Shown here: positions 46,999-60,079 of the stretch, piece by piece | Position numbering within the stretch: position 1 is the stretch's first letter | How the letters are laid out: every line of letters begins with the position of its first letter | Notes under the pieces: model-generated | Told to the model about the DNA's origin: nothing | Databases searched by the model: none | Seen by the model: the letters and a program-made list of their open reading frames with translations, nothing else | NCBI GenBank assembly: GCA_020002185.1 | Contig: CM034543.1 | Span: forward strand, 30,007,660 to 30,071,659 | Direction: 5' to 3' | Length of the DNA stretch: 64,000 bases | DNA from: Paraescarpia echinospica | Taxonomy: Eukaryota > Annelida > Polychaeta > Sabellida > Siboglinidae | Translations under genes and position numbers: made by a program

Positions 46999-48269
46999 GT
47001 TTCTACATACAGGAATACACGAAACTGTTGTTTTACGTAGAATGTTTATATTACAACGATGTCCAAACAAACGTGTCATCTATTGTTTATTTACGAAGCT
47101 TACCTTTCCACACGTTATTTTGATCGATATTTAGCATGCCATCAACTTGGCTTTACACTCGCTATTTACGTAACCCGCAGGATTGCGTCCACGTGACCTA
47201 AATGACGAGATGACAGTATAAGCGGGACAATGTAATTACCTACACTGTGCTGTTTGGTAATTGAGAACAGTTTTTGTATCAATGTCTTCAGTAGTTAGTA
47301 GGTACATCGTGTATCTCAAATCAGGGGCCACGAAAATCAGTGACAGTAAATGCCGATTCAGTTCCCGGTGTGGACGCAGTTCTGATCACATAACCGGAAG
47401 TAGATAGCGCCCCCTGGTGGTACGGGCGGCTTATACGGGTTCTCGGGCGGGTTGGCGGCTTCATCAGCGTTTCTTAGTGCGTATGCGCGTGCGTATGCGT
47501 GTAAGGGAGGTGGTGGACGGCTAATGACCGCCTCTTATTGGGAATATCATGTATGAATCTCAACACCATATTTGTTTTACATTTTAATTATATTCCTACG
47601 ATTTGTATCCTACATCGTCCTCATCCATCATCACCCACAATTGCACCGGTGGTAGTGGTGGCCCGTGGAAATATTGCAGTAATTCGTGCATTACTAAACA
47701 TAACAACTATATCGTGGTATTCCTGCCAGTCGATACTAAAATAGATAATTAGAAAACAATGTGTACTATGTCATATATTTTTAAAACTGTTATCATCAAC
47801 CAACGCTTTTAGAAAATAAATTATAAAGAAATTCAGCCAGGTTATTTTTTTAAAGTAACATTATCAATGCTCATGCACTTTTAAAGCTTTAACAACAATG
47901 CACACTGTTTCAGACAATGACGATTGCTCACACGTGAAAATCAAGTTTACAAAACGCTTGATTTTTTAATCGACTAGTGTACTCAGACAGGTTCGACATC
48001 GTCAGTGTCCTCAACCGCAGCTGATCAACGTGTGATCAGAAACATACCATACATTAAACAATTATGATATGGGACTTTTTAATTGGCGTGTAGTTTACTG
48101 TCGCCACGGCTGTTTTTTATTAGTCATCATGTTTTTTTAATGAGTGTTACGGACTTTGAAACGTGGAGGCAGCCAACCAGCCTGCTATACAGACTCGACT
48201 ACGGATAATTTAGGTCATTAAAAGGCCGTATCAATGTGGAATTATCAGACTAATGAAACCGCATTATGT

Positions 48270-49990
48270 TGTAAGTCAGTGTTTGTGTGTTGTAAGTCGG
48301 TGTTTGTGTGTTGTAGGTTTGTGTGTTTTAGGTCCGTGTGTTTGTGTAATGTAGGCCTGTGTTTGCGTATTGTAGGTCTGTGTGTTGTGTGTTGTAGGTG
48401 AGTTTTTGTGTGTTGTAGGTTGGTGTTGGTGTATTGTATATTGTTGGTTGTGTGTTGTAGGTCGGTGTTTGTGTGTTGTAGGTCCGTGTTTGTGTAGTGT
48501 AGGTCAGTGTGTGTGTTATAGGCCCGTGTTTGTGTGTTTTAGGTCCGTGTGTTTGTGTGTTGTAGGCCTGTGTTTTCGTGTTGTAGGTCTGTGTGTTTTT
48601 GTGTTGTAGGTGAGTTTTTGTGTGTTGTAGGTGAGTTTTTGTGTGTTGTAGGTCGGTGTTTGTGTGTTGTAGGTCCGTGTTTGTGTAGTGTAGGTCAGTG
48701 TGTGTGTTATAGGCCCGTGTTTGTGTGTTTTAGGTCCGTGTGTTTGTGTGTTGTAGGCCTGTGTTTTCGTGTTGTAGGTCTGTGTGTTTTTGTGTTGTAG
48801 GTGAGTTTTTGTGTGTTGTAGGTGAGTTTTTGTGTGTTGTAGGTCGGTGTTTGTGTGTTGTAGGTCCGTGTTTGTGTAGTGTAGGTCAGTGTGTGTGTTA
48901 TAGGCCCGTGTTTGTGTGTTTTAGGTCCGTGTGTTTGTGTGTTGTAGGCCTGTGTTTTCGTGTTGTAGGTATGTGTGTTTGTGTGTTGTAGATGAGTTTT
49001 TGTGTGTTGTAGGTCGGTGTTTGTGTGTTGTAGGTCCGTGTTTGTGTAGTGTAGGTCAGTGTGTGTGTGTCATAGGTCAGTGTTTGTGTGTTGTAGGTCC
49101 GTGTTTGTGTAGTGTAGGTCAGTGTGTGTGTCATAGGCCAGTGTTTGTGTGTTGTAGGTCCGTGTATTTGTGCGTTGTAGAGGTCAGTGTGTTTGTGTGT
49201 TATAGAGGTCAGTGTGTTTGTTTGTTGTAGGTCCATGTGTTTGTGTGTTGTAGGTCCGTGTGTTTGTGTGTTGTATATTCCAGTGTGTTTGCGTGTTGTA
49301 GGTCAGTGTTTGTGTGTTGTAGGTCAGTGTTTGTGTATTATAGGTCAGTGTTTGTGTGTTGTAAGTCAGTGTTTTTGTGTTGTAGGTCAGTGTTTGTGTG
49401 TTGTAGGTCAGTGTTTGTGTGTTGTAGGTCAGTGTTTATGTGTTATAGGTCCGCGTGTTTGTGTGTTGTAGGTCAATGTTTATGTGTTATAGGTCCGCGT
49501 GTTTGTGTGTTGTAGGTCAATGTTTGTGAGTTGTTGGTTGGTGTTTGTGTGTTGTAGTTCCATGTGTTTATGTGTTATATATTAGTGTTTGTGTGTTGTA
49601 GGTTCGTGTGTTTGTGTGTTGTAAGTCAGTGTTTGTGTGTTTTAGGACAGTGTTTATGTGTTGTAGGTCCATGTGATTGTGTGCTATAGATCAATGTTTG
49701 TTGTAGGTCAGTGTTTATGTGTTATAGGTCCGTGTGTTTGTGTGTTGTAGGTCAGTGTTTGTGAGATGTTGGTTGGTGTTTGTGTGTTGCAGTTCCATGT
49801 TGTCTATGTGTTATAGATCAGTGTTTGTGTGTTAAGGTTCGTGTGTTTGCGTGTTGTAGGTCACTGTTTGTGTGTTGTAGGTCAGTTTTTATGTGTTGTG
49901 TGGCAGTGTTGTTGTGTTGTATGTCGGTGTTTGTGTATTATAGGTCCATGTTTGTGTGTTGAAAGGTCCGTGTGTTTGTATGTTGTAGGT
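48270..49990 (+). repeat. 21-bp minisatellite with 191-bp higher-order repeat
   Basis: The base unit is TTGTGTGTTGTAGGTCAGTGT. Between about 48,380 and 49,100 units are organised into a 191-bp higher-order block repeated about four times (starts near 48,549, 48,740 and 48,931). Afterwards units are simpler. The Cys/Val-rich open frames are by-products. Confidence 0.95.
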
Positions 49991-50377
49991 CAGTGTGTCA
50001 ATACGTTCAATGAACAAATGTGTTACTTATACGATCTGGTCACTCCCAAACTGACACTTAAAATTCACCAGGGGCGCTTCTTGGTAGGACAATAGTTTAA
50101 ACTATGCCATGAATGATGGATAAGACTATACAATTTATGCCCACGGGATCCAAAGTCAGCACGTTCAAAATATAAACATCTAGACAAATCTAACGTTCAA
50201 CAAATATGAAACACGAACCAACATATATACAAGAAGAAATACCACTCAAAGAAGCAAAATCGACACGTTCAAGAGACATACATCTATAAAAAAGATCATA
50301 TTTTCATTAGACATACTAGGCTAAACACCCACAAACCAGCAAAGTCAATACGTTCAATGGACAAACGTGTTACTTGT

Positions 50378-50385
<8 letters not shown>
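49985..50385. repeat. Spacer of the foldback with CGTTCAA direct repeats
   Basis: TCAATACGTTCAATG followed by ACAAA.GTGTTACTT.TACGA occurs at about 49,990 and 50,347. Weaker relatives (TCAGCACGTTCAA, TCGACACGTTCAA) lie between. No gene. Confidence 0.65.
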
Positions 50386-50935
<550 letters not shown>

Positions 50936-51983
50936 AATGAGGTTTCATTAAAGGCCGATAATTATTCATTGATTCGGCTTGGTATTCGTATTCGAGTCTA
51001 CATCGCAGGCTGGCTGGCTGCCTCCGCGTTTCAAAGTCCGTAACACTCATTTAAAAAACAGATGCGCGCGTTTGGTTGGTGACTAATCAAAAACAGCTGT
51101 CGACGTAGTGGCGACAGTAAACTACACGCCATTGTTAAAAAGCCCCATAACATTATTTTAAAAGGTATGTGTTTCTAATCAGACATTGATCAACACTTTT
51201 GAGGACACTGACGACGTTGACCCTGTCTGAGTACACTGGTCAATTAATAAAGCAAGCGTTTTATAAACTCGAATTTGATGTGAAAGGAACCGTCTTTGTT
51301 CGAAACAAAATATTTTGTCACGCAAGCGTTTTATAAACTTGATTTTCACGTGCAAGCAACCGTCATTGTCTGAAACAGTCTGCTTTGTTGTTAAAGCTTT
51401 AAAAGTGCATGAACATTGATAATGTTAATTTAAAAAATAACCTTGTTGAATTTTTTATAATTTCTTTTCTAAATGGTTTGTTTGATAATGACAGTTTTAA
51501 AAATATATGACATAGTACAAAATGTTTTCTAATTATTTGTTTTAGTGTGGACTGGCGGGAATACCACGAATATAGTTGGTGTTTAGTAATGCACGAATTG
51601 CTGGAATATTTCCTCGGGCCATCACCACCGCTACCACCGGTGCAATTGTGGGTGATGATGAATGAGGACGATGAAGGTTCCGAATTGGAGGAAGATAATT
51701 AAAATGTGAAACAATTTTACAATATGGTGTTGTGTTTCATACGTGATATTACCGATAAGAGGCGGTCATTTGCCGTCCACCACCTCCCTTACACGCACAC
51801 GCACGCACACACGAACTAAAAGACGCTGATGAAGCCACCAACCCGCCCGAAAACCCATAGAACCCGACCGTACCACGGACACGTGATCAGAATTGTGTCG
51901 GCACCGTAAACTGAGTCAGCAATTATAGTCCCTGATTTCCACGGCCCCTGATTTGAGGTACATGATGAACCTACTAACTACTA

Positions 51984-52640
51984 TCTTCATATCCATTTTG
52001 TGTCTTAAAAGTTAGTTTCCTCTGAATCTCGTTGTATCTAAGGTTGTTAAAATCATATACACAGTGTCTTAAAATGTAGAGGATTTCACTGTGCTAACAA
52101 AACTACATTAAGTAAATTTCCAATTCTGTTCTGCAAGATCTTTAAGCTAAACTTTATGGTGCATGTCGAAAAGGTAATTTGAAATCTAAGTGTTCACCTT
52201 ATGGACTATTAATCGTTTAATTTCGCATGCTATGTTCAGATTAAGCTCCTTGTCTTCCGATCACTGCTTGGATCCTGACAGCCACGCTGTTCACACCTCA
52301 GGAGAGCGAGCTAACCTCTTTTTCCATCATTGTGCCCTTTATTAACATTACGTACAGTTCACATTGTAGAAAATTGAGCAACTCTCCTATGGACAATCCT
52401 CTCATTTGGAACACTAGTGGCATTTATTGCTTTGAACCTGCAAACACGTTCATTCAGGTGCCAGAACTCAATAATTGTTGTCCTCTGAATAAGAGTCAGT
52501 TGCGGCATGCTTCAAAAATGTAATTGCTTGAGAAACAAACTTTAGGATCTCCGGAAGAAGAAAACATATACAACAGTGATAAAGCCATCCTATAACACTT
52601 TCTTTTTACGTACATTATTTTGAGACACCCTATATATTTA
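51984..52640. other. Intronic or flanking sequence without a feature
   Basis: AT-rich, no supported ORF or repeat. It lies between the foldback element and exon 1. Confidence 0.5.
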
Positions 52641-52757
52641 GACAAGTTTTGTTGCCAAGGTACTTTAATTATGTAATAATTTTAGGTTCTCTCCTCGGTA
52701 TTCCTTCTAATGTATCTATGTGTCCTCCACGCTATACGTACATAAGGACTACCTTAC

Positions 52758-52818
52758 CCGTGCGTCCGTTGATTCCGGCCAACGAGACTACGCAGCAGCC
52801 GATCGCCAGCAGCACCAT
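52758..52818 (-). CDS. FTP-lectin-like gene, exon 1 (signal peptide)
   Basis: The ATG at 52,818 encodes MVLLAIGCCVVSLAGINGRT, a short hydrophobic core ending in small residues, as in a secretory signal peptide. The exon ends ACG-G before a consensus donor GTAAGG (52,757 downward), giving phase 1. The next candidate exon at 45,897 starts in the matching phase, joining Gly then VNLAFNQAT. An in-frame upstream ATG (52,863) would add 15 residues. The separation implies an intron of about 6.9 kb filled with repeats. The link between exon 1 and exon 2 is inference from phase and domain logic. Confidence 0.5.
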
Positions 52819-53186
52819 TCGTAAAGACGGCGATTGGGCGGCGTGCGACAGTTGTGGAGGCATGACTTGTCTCTCCACGATGGTCCTTCCTCGTCGAACG
52901 CCCGTGAGGGTATTTCTTCGGAGTTTCTGTTTTTTCTCGTTTGTGAATTGTCTGTGATGCAAACATTGATCGCTGTGTTTCGCAAACTTTATGAGCTGTT
53001 ACCGGTCTGTGTCGGACGCTCTTCCACAGTGCTGTGTGAATTGTCTGATTGCGTTGTGACGGTCGTTAAGACGGCGTTGCTACGGACGCACGTGGACTGG
53101 TGGTGCGTTAGTCGAGCGCGTCACGGCCAGCGATTCTGCAGAGATCCTAGACAATCTCCACCCGGCCTGTCATATGTTCCCATTCT

Positions 53187-53655
53187 CCGCAATAATATAT
53201 AATCCATGACAGGTTGTCAAGCACACGTCAGGTTCGCGCCACGGTCGGTGTGTAATATCGATATTTTGGTTTGTTCGGTCCATCATTGGTTCGCTGAGGC
53301 GTGTCATATATATATATAACCCATGACAGGATGACAGGCTGTCCAGTGCAGTCCAGACTCGCACCATAAGTGTGCAATATTGATATTGGTTTGTTCTGGT
53401 CATCATATTGATATCATAGAAAAGTAGTGTGTGTTTGCGTGTGTGTGTGAGAGTGTGTGTGTGTGTAAGTGTGAAAATGCGTGTGTGTGTGAATGTGTGT
53501 GTGTGTGAGTGTGTATGTGTGTATGTGAGTGTGTATGTGTATGTGTTCTGTCCATCGTAGGTTCGCTGAGGCGTGTCATATATATATATAACCCATGACT
53601 CGCACCATAAGTGTGCAATATTGATATTGGTTTGTTCTGTTCATCATAGAAAAGC
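53187..53655. repeat. 110-bp tandem repeat with interspersed GT microsatellite
   Basis: A unit with CGTGTCATATATATATATAA, CCCATGACAGG, GTGCAATATTGATATTGG and TTTGTTC occurs at about 53,187-53,300, 53,300-53,405 and 53,555-53,655. A GT tract at 53,430-53,550 separates the last two. Confidence 0.8.
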
Positions 53656-53860
53656 AGTGTGTGTGTGTGTGTGTGTGTGTGCGTGTGTGTGCGCGCGTGC
53701 GTGTGCATGTGCATGCGTGTGCATGTGCGTGCGTGTGCATGTGCATGTGCGTGTGAGTGTGTGTGTGTGTGTATGAGAGTGTGTGAGAGTGTGTGAGAGT
53801 GTGTGAGAGTGTGTGGGAGTGTGTGGGAGTGAGTGCTGGTGTGTAAGTGCGCGGCACAAG
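53656..53860. repeat. GT-rich microsatellite, left flank of the CpG block
   Basis: GTGTGT, GTGCATGTGCATGC and GAGTGTGTGAGAGTG units. A matching GTGCGTGTGTGCGT stretch resumes at 57,005, on the other side of the CpG block. Confidence 0.95.
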
Positions 53861-56800
53861 GCGTACGCTGCTGACCGCGCCGCCGCCGCTGCACGCGATA
53901 AGCAGCACGATGACGATGCAGATGCGCGCGGATTGCGTGGAAGATGCGCGATTGACCGATGCCAGCGACAAGCGTGATATTTCGCGCTGATTGCCAGCGC
54001 GTGGATGCGGCGTGATTGCAGATGCGCGATGATTTCGACAAGCACGGATTGACGCGCTGACGCGCGGATCCGATGATTGCGGATTGGCAGATTGCGGATT
54101 TCGCGATCCGCTGACGCGCGCAGATCGCTACGCTGATCGCGACGCGCGACGCTGCTGATCATTTTCGCCATGGACGCGCGATGACGCGACCTGATGATTT
54201 ACGCCGACGCGCGCGACGTATCGCGCGTGATGCAGACGCGCTGATCACGCTGACGCGACGCGCCGCGCTGACGTGACGCGGACGCGCGTGATCGCCATGG
54301 GGATCGCGTGATTGCAGATTTCCGCGTGATATTCACGCCGACGCACAGCGACGCGCGACGCGCGATCGCCGACGCGCTGACGCGTGATTTCCTCGCTGCG
54401 GATCGCGAAGATTTATCGCCGCGATTTCCGCTCGCAGATGATTTCCCCGCGTGATCGCAAGCAGATTTACGCGATCGTTAATGGATCGCTAACGACGCTG
54501 CTGACGCGGACGCGGATTGCAGATTTGCTGATCGCTGCGGACGCGCGGACGCGCTGACGCTGATTCTCGCGCGACGCGCGATATCAGCGCCGCAAGATCA
54601 CGCGATGACGTGCCGACGCTGACGTGATTTGACCCGCGGACGCGTGACGCCGATCGCGCGTGATTTAAAGACGCAAAGATCGCGACGCGCACGCGCGATG
54701 ACGCGATATCGCCGCGATCGCACGATTTCCGCCGCTGACATCAGCGCGATCGGCACCGCGAAGATTTCCGCGCGACATCGTGACGCGACGCGTGATTTCA
54801 AAGCGCGGATGCCGCGATGACGCACCGCAGACGATGACGCGATCAGCGTGATTGCGCGGATTGCGCGACGCGATCGCTGACGCGCGCGCGATGACGCCGA
54901 TCCCATGACGCGCGATGACGCCGACGCGTGATTTCCGACGCTTTATCGCCAGCCGACGACGCGCGACGCGCGGCAGATCGCGATCGCAGCGATCGCCATG
55001 ACGCGCGACGCGCGATGACGCGCGACGCGACGCGACGCGCGACGCGTGATGACGCGTGACGCGATATCACGCGATCGCTGCGATCACCAGACGCTTTATC
55101 GCCGAACGACGCTGATCAGCGGGGATTCACGCGACGCGCGACAGCGCGCGCGATCGCGACGCGTGACGCGCGATCGCCAACGACGCGACGCCGCAGATTT
55201 ACGCGCTGACGCGATATCAGCGCGATTTCCGCCGCGATTTCCCGCTGATGACGCGCGACGCGCGATGCTGCATGATTGCCGCGCGGATCCGCATGACGCG
55301 CGGATTTGCTGGTGATTTCGCGCGACGCTGACGACGCCGCGACGCGCTGACGCTAACGACGCTGTGCCGCGATGATCGCCGCGATGATTTCGCCAGCGCG
55401 CGGACGCATGACGCGGATTTATGACGCGTGATTACCCGTGATGCGCGATATCGCCACGCGATTAACGACGCGACGCGACGCGGATTAACGACGCGCAAGA
55501 TTTCGCGCGATCCAGCGCGCGGATACGCGGAAGCGGTATCGCGGCGGGATTTCGCGGCGATGATTTCCTCGCCGACGATGCCGATGACGCGCGACGCGGC
55601 GGATCCGCGCGATCGCCGTATGACGCCATGATGACGCGCAGCAGATTGCACAGCGATTTCCGCCGGGAACGTGCGCGGATCCAGCGATGCCGACGCGTGA
55701 TTTCTGCGATTTCGCGTGATTTCGCGCGACGCGCGATGATATCGGCACGATGCTGCGGATTAAAGCGTGATTCGCGGCGTGATCAACCAGATCGCCATGA
55801 TTTCACGACGCGCGGATCCGGCACCGATCGCCAACGACGCGACGCCAGCGATGACGCGACGCGCGATTCTCGCGACGACTGTCGCGGATTTCAGCGGATG
55901 ACGCGTGATGCGCGATTTCGCGCGGATGCGCGATGACGCGCGATGACGCGCGATCGCACGACGATCGCGATGACGCGCGACGCGCCGATTTCGCGATGAT
56001 TTACCGACAAGCGGGATGCGCGATGATCCGCGACGCGATATTTCAGCGGAAGCGGATGCCGCGGACGCGCGACGCGCGATATCGCCTCTCGGCACGATGC
56101 TGATGCGCGTGACGCGTGATTACCAGACGCGACGCGCGATGCCGATTACAATGATATCGCGCGATGCATGACGCGCGATACCGCGATATCGCAACGACGC
56201 GCGACCAACCGCGATTACGCGCGATTGCCGCTGGCCTGACGCGGACGCACCGACGCGGATTGATCCATGCGATGCGCGATGATCCGCGCGACGCTGCGCG
56301 ATTTCAGCGCGTGATTTCGCGCGGATCAGCGCGATGTCCGCGCGATTTCGGCCGTGATCGCTGACGATTTCCGCGCTGATATCGCGATCGCCGTGATCGA
56401 TCGCATGATCGCGACGTGCTGATCGCCGACGCTGCATGACGCTGCCGCGATCGCGATCAGCGTGATTGATCGCTGCGTGATCGCTGCTGACGCCTGCCGA
56501 TGACGCCAGCGACGCGCGATGCCGCGACGCCATCGCCATGACGCATGCAGATTTCCGCAGCGATCGCCGCGTGACGCGACGCGACGCGTGACGATCGCGC
56601 GATTCTCAGCGTGATTTCGCCAGATCGGCAAGATTTGCTGCCACGACGTGCCAGATCGCTGACGCGCTGACGGATCAGCGATCGCCGCGACAACCGATAT
56701 TTTCCCGCGGACAAAACGACGCGCGACGCGCCGATGACGCCAAAGTGACGCGGACGCGCGATGCGCGATCGGCGATATTTCGCGCGACGCGGGTGACGCG

Positions 56801-57004
56801 CCGCCGACGGACGCGCGTGACGTGCGACGCTGCAGCGATGACGCGCCGATATCGCGCCGCTGACGCCAGCGGGATTTCGCGCGATTTCGCTGATCGCGCT
56901 GATAAACCGCGCGATGTCGATGACGCCATGATTTGCTGGCGAGCAGCAGCATCGATCGACCATCCGCTACGATCGCTGCATCGCTGGCCAGCGAAGCACG
57001 CCGC
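53861..57004. repeat. 3.1-kb CpG-saturated low-complexity block
   Basis: Nearly the whole stretch is made of short words beginning GAC or GAT: GACGCGC, GATGACGCG, GATTTCCGC, GATCGCC, GCGGATTGC. CpG is extremely dense. The strand is asymmetric: TTT occurs many times, almost always inside GATTT, whereas AAA is rare. No fixed period is visible and no unit exceeds about 15-20 bp before varying. Arg/Ala/Ser-rich open frames occur in all phases and are artefacts. It is bracketed by GT microsatellite on both sides. It shares vocabulary (GCGCGATG) with the reverse complement of the CATCGCATCGCG satellite at 25,918-26,300. Confidence 0.9.
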
Positions 57005-57057
57005 GTGCGAGTGTGCGTGTGTGCGTGTGTGCGTGTTTGCGTGTGTGTATATGTAGT
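57005..57057. repeat. GT-rich microsatellite, right flank of the CpG block
   Basis: GTGCGAGTGTGCGTGTGTGC and similar, about 50 bp. Confidence 0.9.
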
Positions 57058-57499
57058 ACATTGTAGTCATATTTTATTAGAATCTACATGAAAGGATGTG
57101 TAATACATTCATGCAGTAGTCACGCAAGCCGTGGCAGGAACACACCAGTGGAAACACTGTGTAGAAGGACTACAGTGTCGCCTTCTAGCGGTAGTTGTTT
57201 GAAGTAGTCTTGAATGCATTTGGATGTAACAATGAAGTGGTCCCTGATTCTGATGGGCTACTGCATCAACCTCACTTCCGTTACCGAAATATCAGTGAAA
57301 TTCCGATACATTTGTAGCTTGAGGAGATCAATATATATGTGATGCTATAGAGCAATTGTCGACATGCTCTGTAGTAGTATAAATACACTGAACAAAATCA
57401 GGATGTTCAGGCGACAATTCAAAATTACCGTTTTTGTAAGCATCATTGGAGATTGGTTCGTCTCAGTTGTGATAGTAGGTTAAATAGGCGCAATAGGTT

Positions 57500-58107
57500 A
57501 AATAGGCGAGTGGTAGAACCACCTAAAGCCATGCATCTTCCCGTCTCAACTAGGCATGTCATAGAGCTGCCAAATGGTGCACTAAGCGTGAATCGAAGGT
57601 CAAACAAGGTCACCGTCAAATGATAATTTGTTTCTAAGTTGTGCTCTTCCGCAAACGACTTAACATTATAATGTGTGTATATATATTTTACTTAATCGCG
57701 AAATGGTCGTGGTATGTATTTTTGGAAAGCTTCTTATCTCCCCGTCAAACGTTGTTTGAACTGTTACTTGATATGATAAGTGTGAAGGTCAAACAAGGTC
57801 ACTGTGAAATGATGAATATTCGATTTTTTGTAACACCACTAAAATCATAAAGCTACAATGACTCTGTAACTTCTTTATTTACATGTGCGTGTCTTATTAT
57901 TGTCTGACAGAGCAATTCCTCCTCGTTAAAATGAGATGTGAATTAGAGTTGTCAGTTAATGGAGTATATGTGGAACTACGATCAAAGAGAGTCACCGTCA
58001 GGTGATAAAGGTTTGACATTTCGCCATCCCGCAAACGTTGTAATAATATCAATGGTTGCATATTATATGTCACTACTCAATGCCATGTCATATACCGTTG
58101 GAAAGCC
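57500..58107 (+). repeat. Satellite of about 190 bp, left array (3 units)
   Basis: Landmarks GAAGGTCAAACAAGGTCA, TTCCGCAAACG and CCGTTGGAAAGC recur about every 190 bp (57,596, 57,785, 57,980). It is the inverted counterpart of 62,620-63,450 and is cut off at 58,107 by the 3' end of a LINE. Confidence 0.85.
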
Positions 58108-58594
58108 TTCTTCTTCTTCCGTCGCCATTATCCCTCACTGGAGTGTAGGAGTCGTCGCCACTGGTTTCTGGTCTTGCACATCTTCTTCTTTCAGCCTCCT
58201 CAACTCCATGTCCTTCTTCACACTGTCGTTTTGTTGGTCTCCCTCTTTTTCACTTCCCAGGGACTGGCAAGTCTGCTACTGTTCTCAGATAGTGCTCCTC
58301 CTCTTTTCTCTGGACGTGGCCACACCAGCGAAGCCAGGCATCTCTCAAAGTCTCTTCTATGCCCTCGACTCCCGTCAGCTGTCGCACCTCCTCATTTGTT
58401 TTCTCTTTCCTGAGCGAGATGTTCATCGCCCATCTGATCATCCTTATCTCAGCTCGCATGAGGAGGAGCTCTTCTTGTCTCTGCAGGGCCCATGTCTCCG
58501 CTCCGTACATAAGGACTGGCCGAATCAGCTGTAGATCTTGATATTTAGCTTGTTGTTGTTTGACTTTCACATCATGACTAAAGATAAGATGCAC
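58108..58594 (-). pseudogene. RTE/L1-type LINE C-terminal fragment with 3' end
   Basis: The minus-strand frame LIRPVLMYGAETWALQRQEE, followed by RMIRWAMNISLRKEK, TNEEVRQLTGV and WLRWCGHVQRK, is the C-terminal tail of an RTE- or L1-type ORF2 (usually VLMYGAETW...RWxGHV.R). A frame change precedes KRGRPTKR. The element ends GGATAATGGCGACGG plus a (GAA)n tail at 58,108, inserted in the satellite. It is 5'-truncated near 58,560. Confidence 0.8.
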
Positions 58595-58990
58595 TGTGTG
58601 TGTGTGCGTGCGTGTGTGCGTGCGTATGTGTGTCTGTGTGTGTGGGCGCGCGCGTGCGCATGTATGTATTTTGTATCTAAGTTTTTAAAACTATTGATAT
58701 TGAAAGATTGGATGCGGAAACAACATGCGTATACATTTCGATAAAATCGCACATTTACAGGAATATTCCATACACAGGTGTATTCCATACACGTGAATGT
58801 AAACTCAAAAATTCACAGTTCAGCACCAAGTAACACAGACAGTACATCTGCAAATCATCACATCTTTGGTTCTGTGCAAAGATGTGCTAAAGTAGATGTC
58901 AATTCATAAAAACAGACAATTTGACATCAGTCGATGTTGTGACCTTCGAATTGACCTTTAAATTAAAAATTGAGGATGGCATCCGCTCTA
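58595..58990. other. GT/GC microsatellite then no feature
   Basis: A GTGTGCGTGCGT tract at about 58,594-58,660, followed by about 330 bp of unremarkable sequence before the CR1 ORF1. Confidence 0.6.
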
Positions 58991-59011
58991 ACCTTCTTTC
59001 TTATCCCATAA

Positions 59012-59962
59012 GTGACTGAGCAGAGCTGCCAAGTACTTGGCTGGTCTACAGCACATATTATCTACATCGATGGGGAATTTGTTCATATTTCCTTTCATAT
59101 GAGAGGAGGGAAGGTGATTGGAGGGGAAGAAATTGGAAAATCGACGACAGAAAGCGTGAAGGTGACAAGGGAGAAAGTGACCGTAGAGAAGGAGGGAGGG
59201 AAAATGGGACGGGAGAGGAGAGAAGAAAATGAGACGAGAGGAAAGATGAAGGGACGAAAGGAAGTGAGAGCAAATGTGATAGAAGAGAAGTCGATAAAAG
59301 GGGCGCTGACAGGAGGAAAGGTGACAAGAGAAAAAGAGACAGGAAAGAATGGATCGGAAGAGAATGTGACAGGAGAGAAGACGACAGGGGGAAAAGACAA
59401 CAACCAGACAGATGCAATCCGAAGAAGGAGCTACTCTAAGGCAGTTACTGAGGGGGCAATGAGGAACGAGAGGGAGGTCCATTATGAGAAAGACGGACAA
59501 GACACTGAGCGAGGGGAAGGACGTCGTTGTTTGTCTACCGGGGGCTAGGATCGAACATGTGACTGACAGGGTAGATAATGTATTGGGACATGGCCAGGGA
59601 GGGTCTATACTGGTACATGTAGGAACAAATAATGCAGACAGGGAGGGAACAACTTGGATAGTACAGAAGTATAGACAGTTAGTGAGGAAGTTAAAGAAGA
59701 CAAGAGTTGAACAGATTATTCTGTCAGGAATTTTGCCAGTAATGGGAGGAAGGGGGGCAACGTATAGAAACTGCAAGAGGATGGCGATCAACGCACTAGT
59801 TGAGCAGATGTGTGAAGAAGAGGGGATGGGATTCACATATTTATGGGAATACTTTGTTGGGAGGGAAGATATGGCCTTCATCTTAGTGGAAAGGGGGCAG
59901 CAGTATTCTCAGAGAACCTGCTGCGATCTGTTGACAGTGGGACAGGTTGCATCTATTTAAAC
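59012..59962 (+). pseudogene. CR1 ORF1 with SGNH esterase-like domain, frameshifted
   Basis: The N-terminal part (59,012-59,480) is a low-complexity Lys/Glu/Arg/Thr-rich region of VTREK and GGK units. An RRRSYSKAVTEGAMRNER segment follows, then a frameshift leads into the esterase: SIMRKTDKTLSEGKDVVVCL, PGARIEHVTDRVDN, ILVHVGTNNADREG, QIILSGILPV. The GDS box reads Gly-Arg-Ser, so the nucleophile Ser is kept but the Asp is lost. A further frame change precedes SGKGAAVFSENLLRSVDSG. Esterase ORF1 proteins bind nucleic acid and are needed for CR1 retrotransposition; this copy is broken. Confidence 0.8.
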
Positions 59963-60079
59963 TAGATTCTCAGGGGGACTCACAGAAAAGCCTGAAACTG
60001 GAGGCATAGATAAAGACAGCACAAATAAATCAACAAAGAACAGTCTGGAAAACTGTTCTGAAGCTGGATATAAATCTGT

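Noticed and set aside
48382..49515. Cys/Val-rich ORFs that look like cysteine-rich repeat proteins
   Set aside because: 21-bp minisatellite (7 codons), open in several overlapping frames.
53403..57056. Many Arg/Ala/Ser- or His/Thr-rich ORFs
   Set aside because: Products of GT microsatellite and of the CpG low-complexity block; present in all frames.
59058..59881. 297- and 119-residue minus-strand Ser/Leu/Phe-rich ORFs
   Set aside because: Antisense to the purine-rich CR1 ORF1; no independent support.
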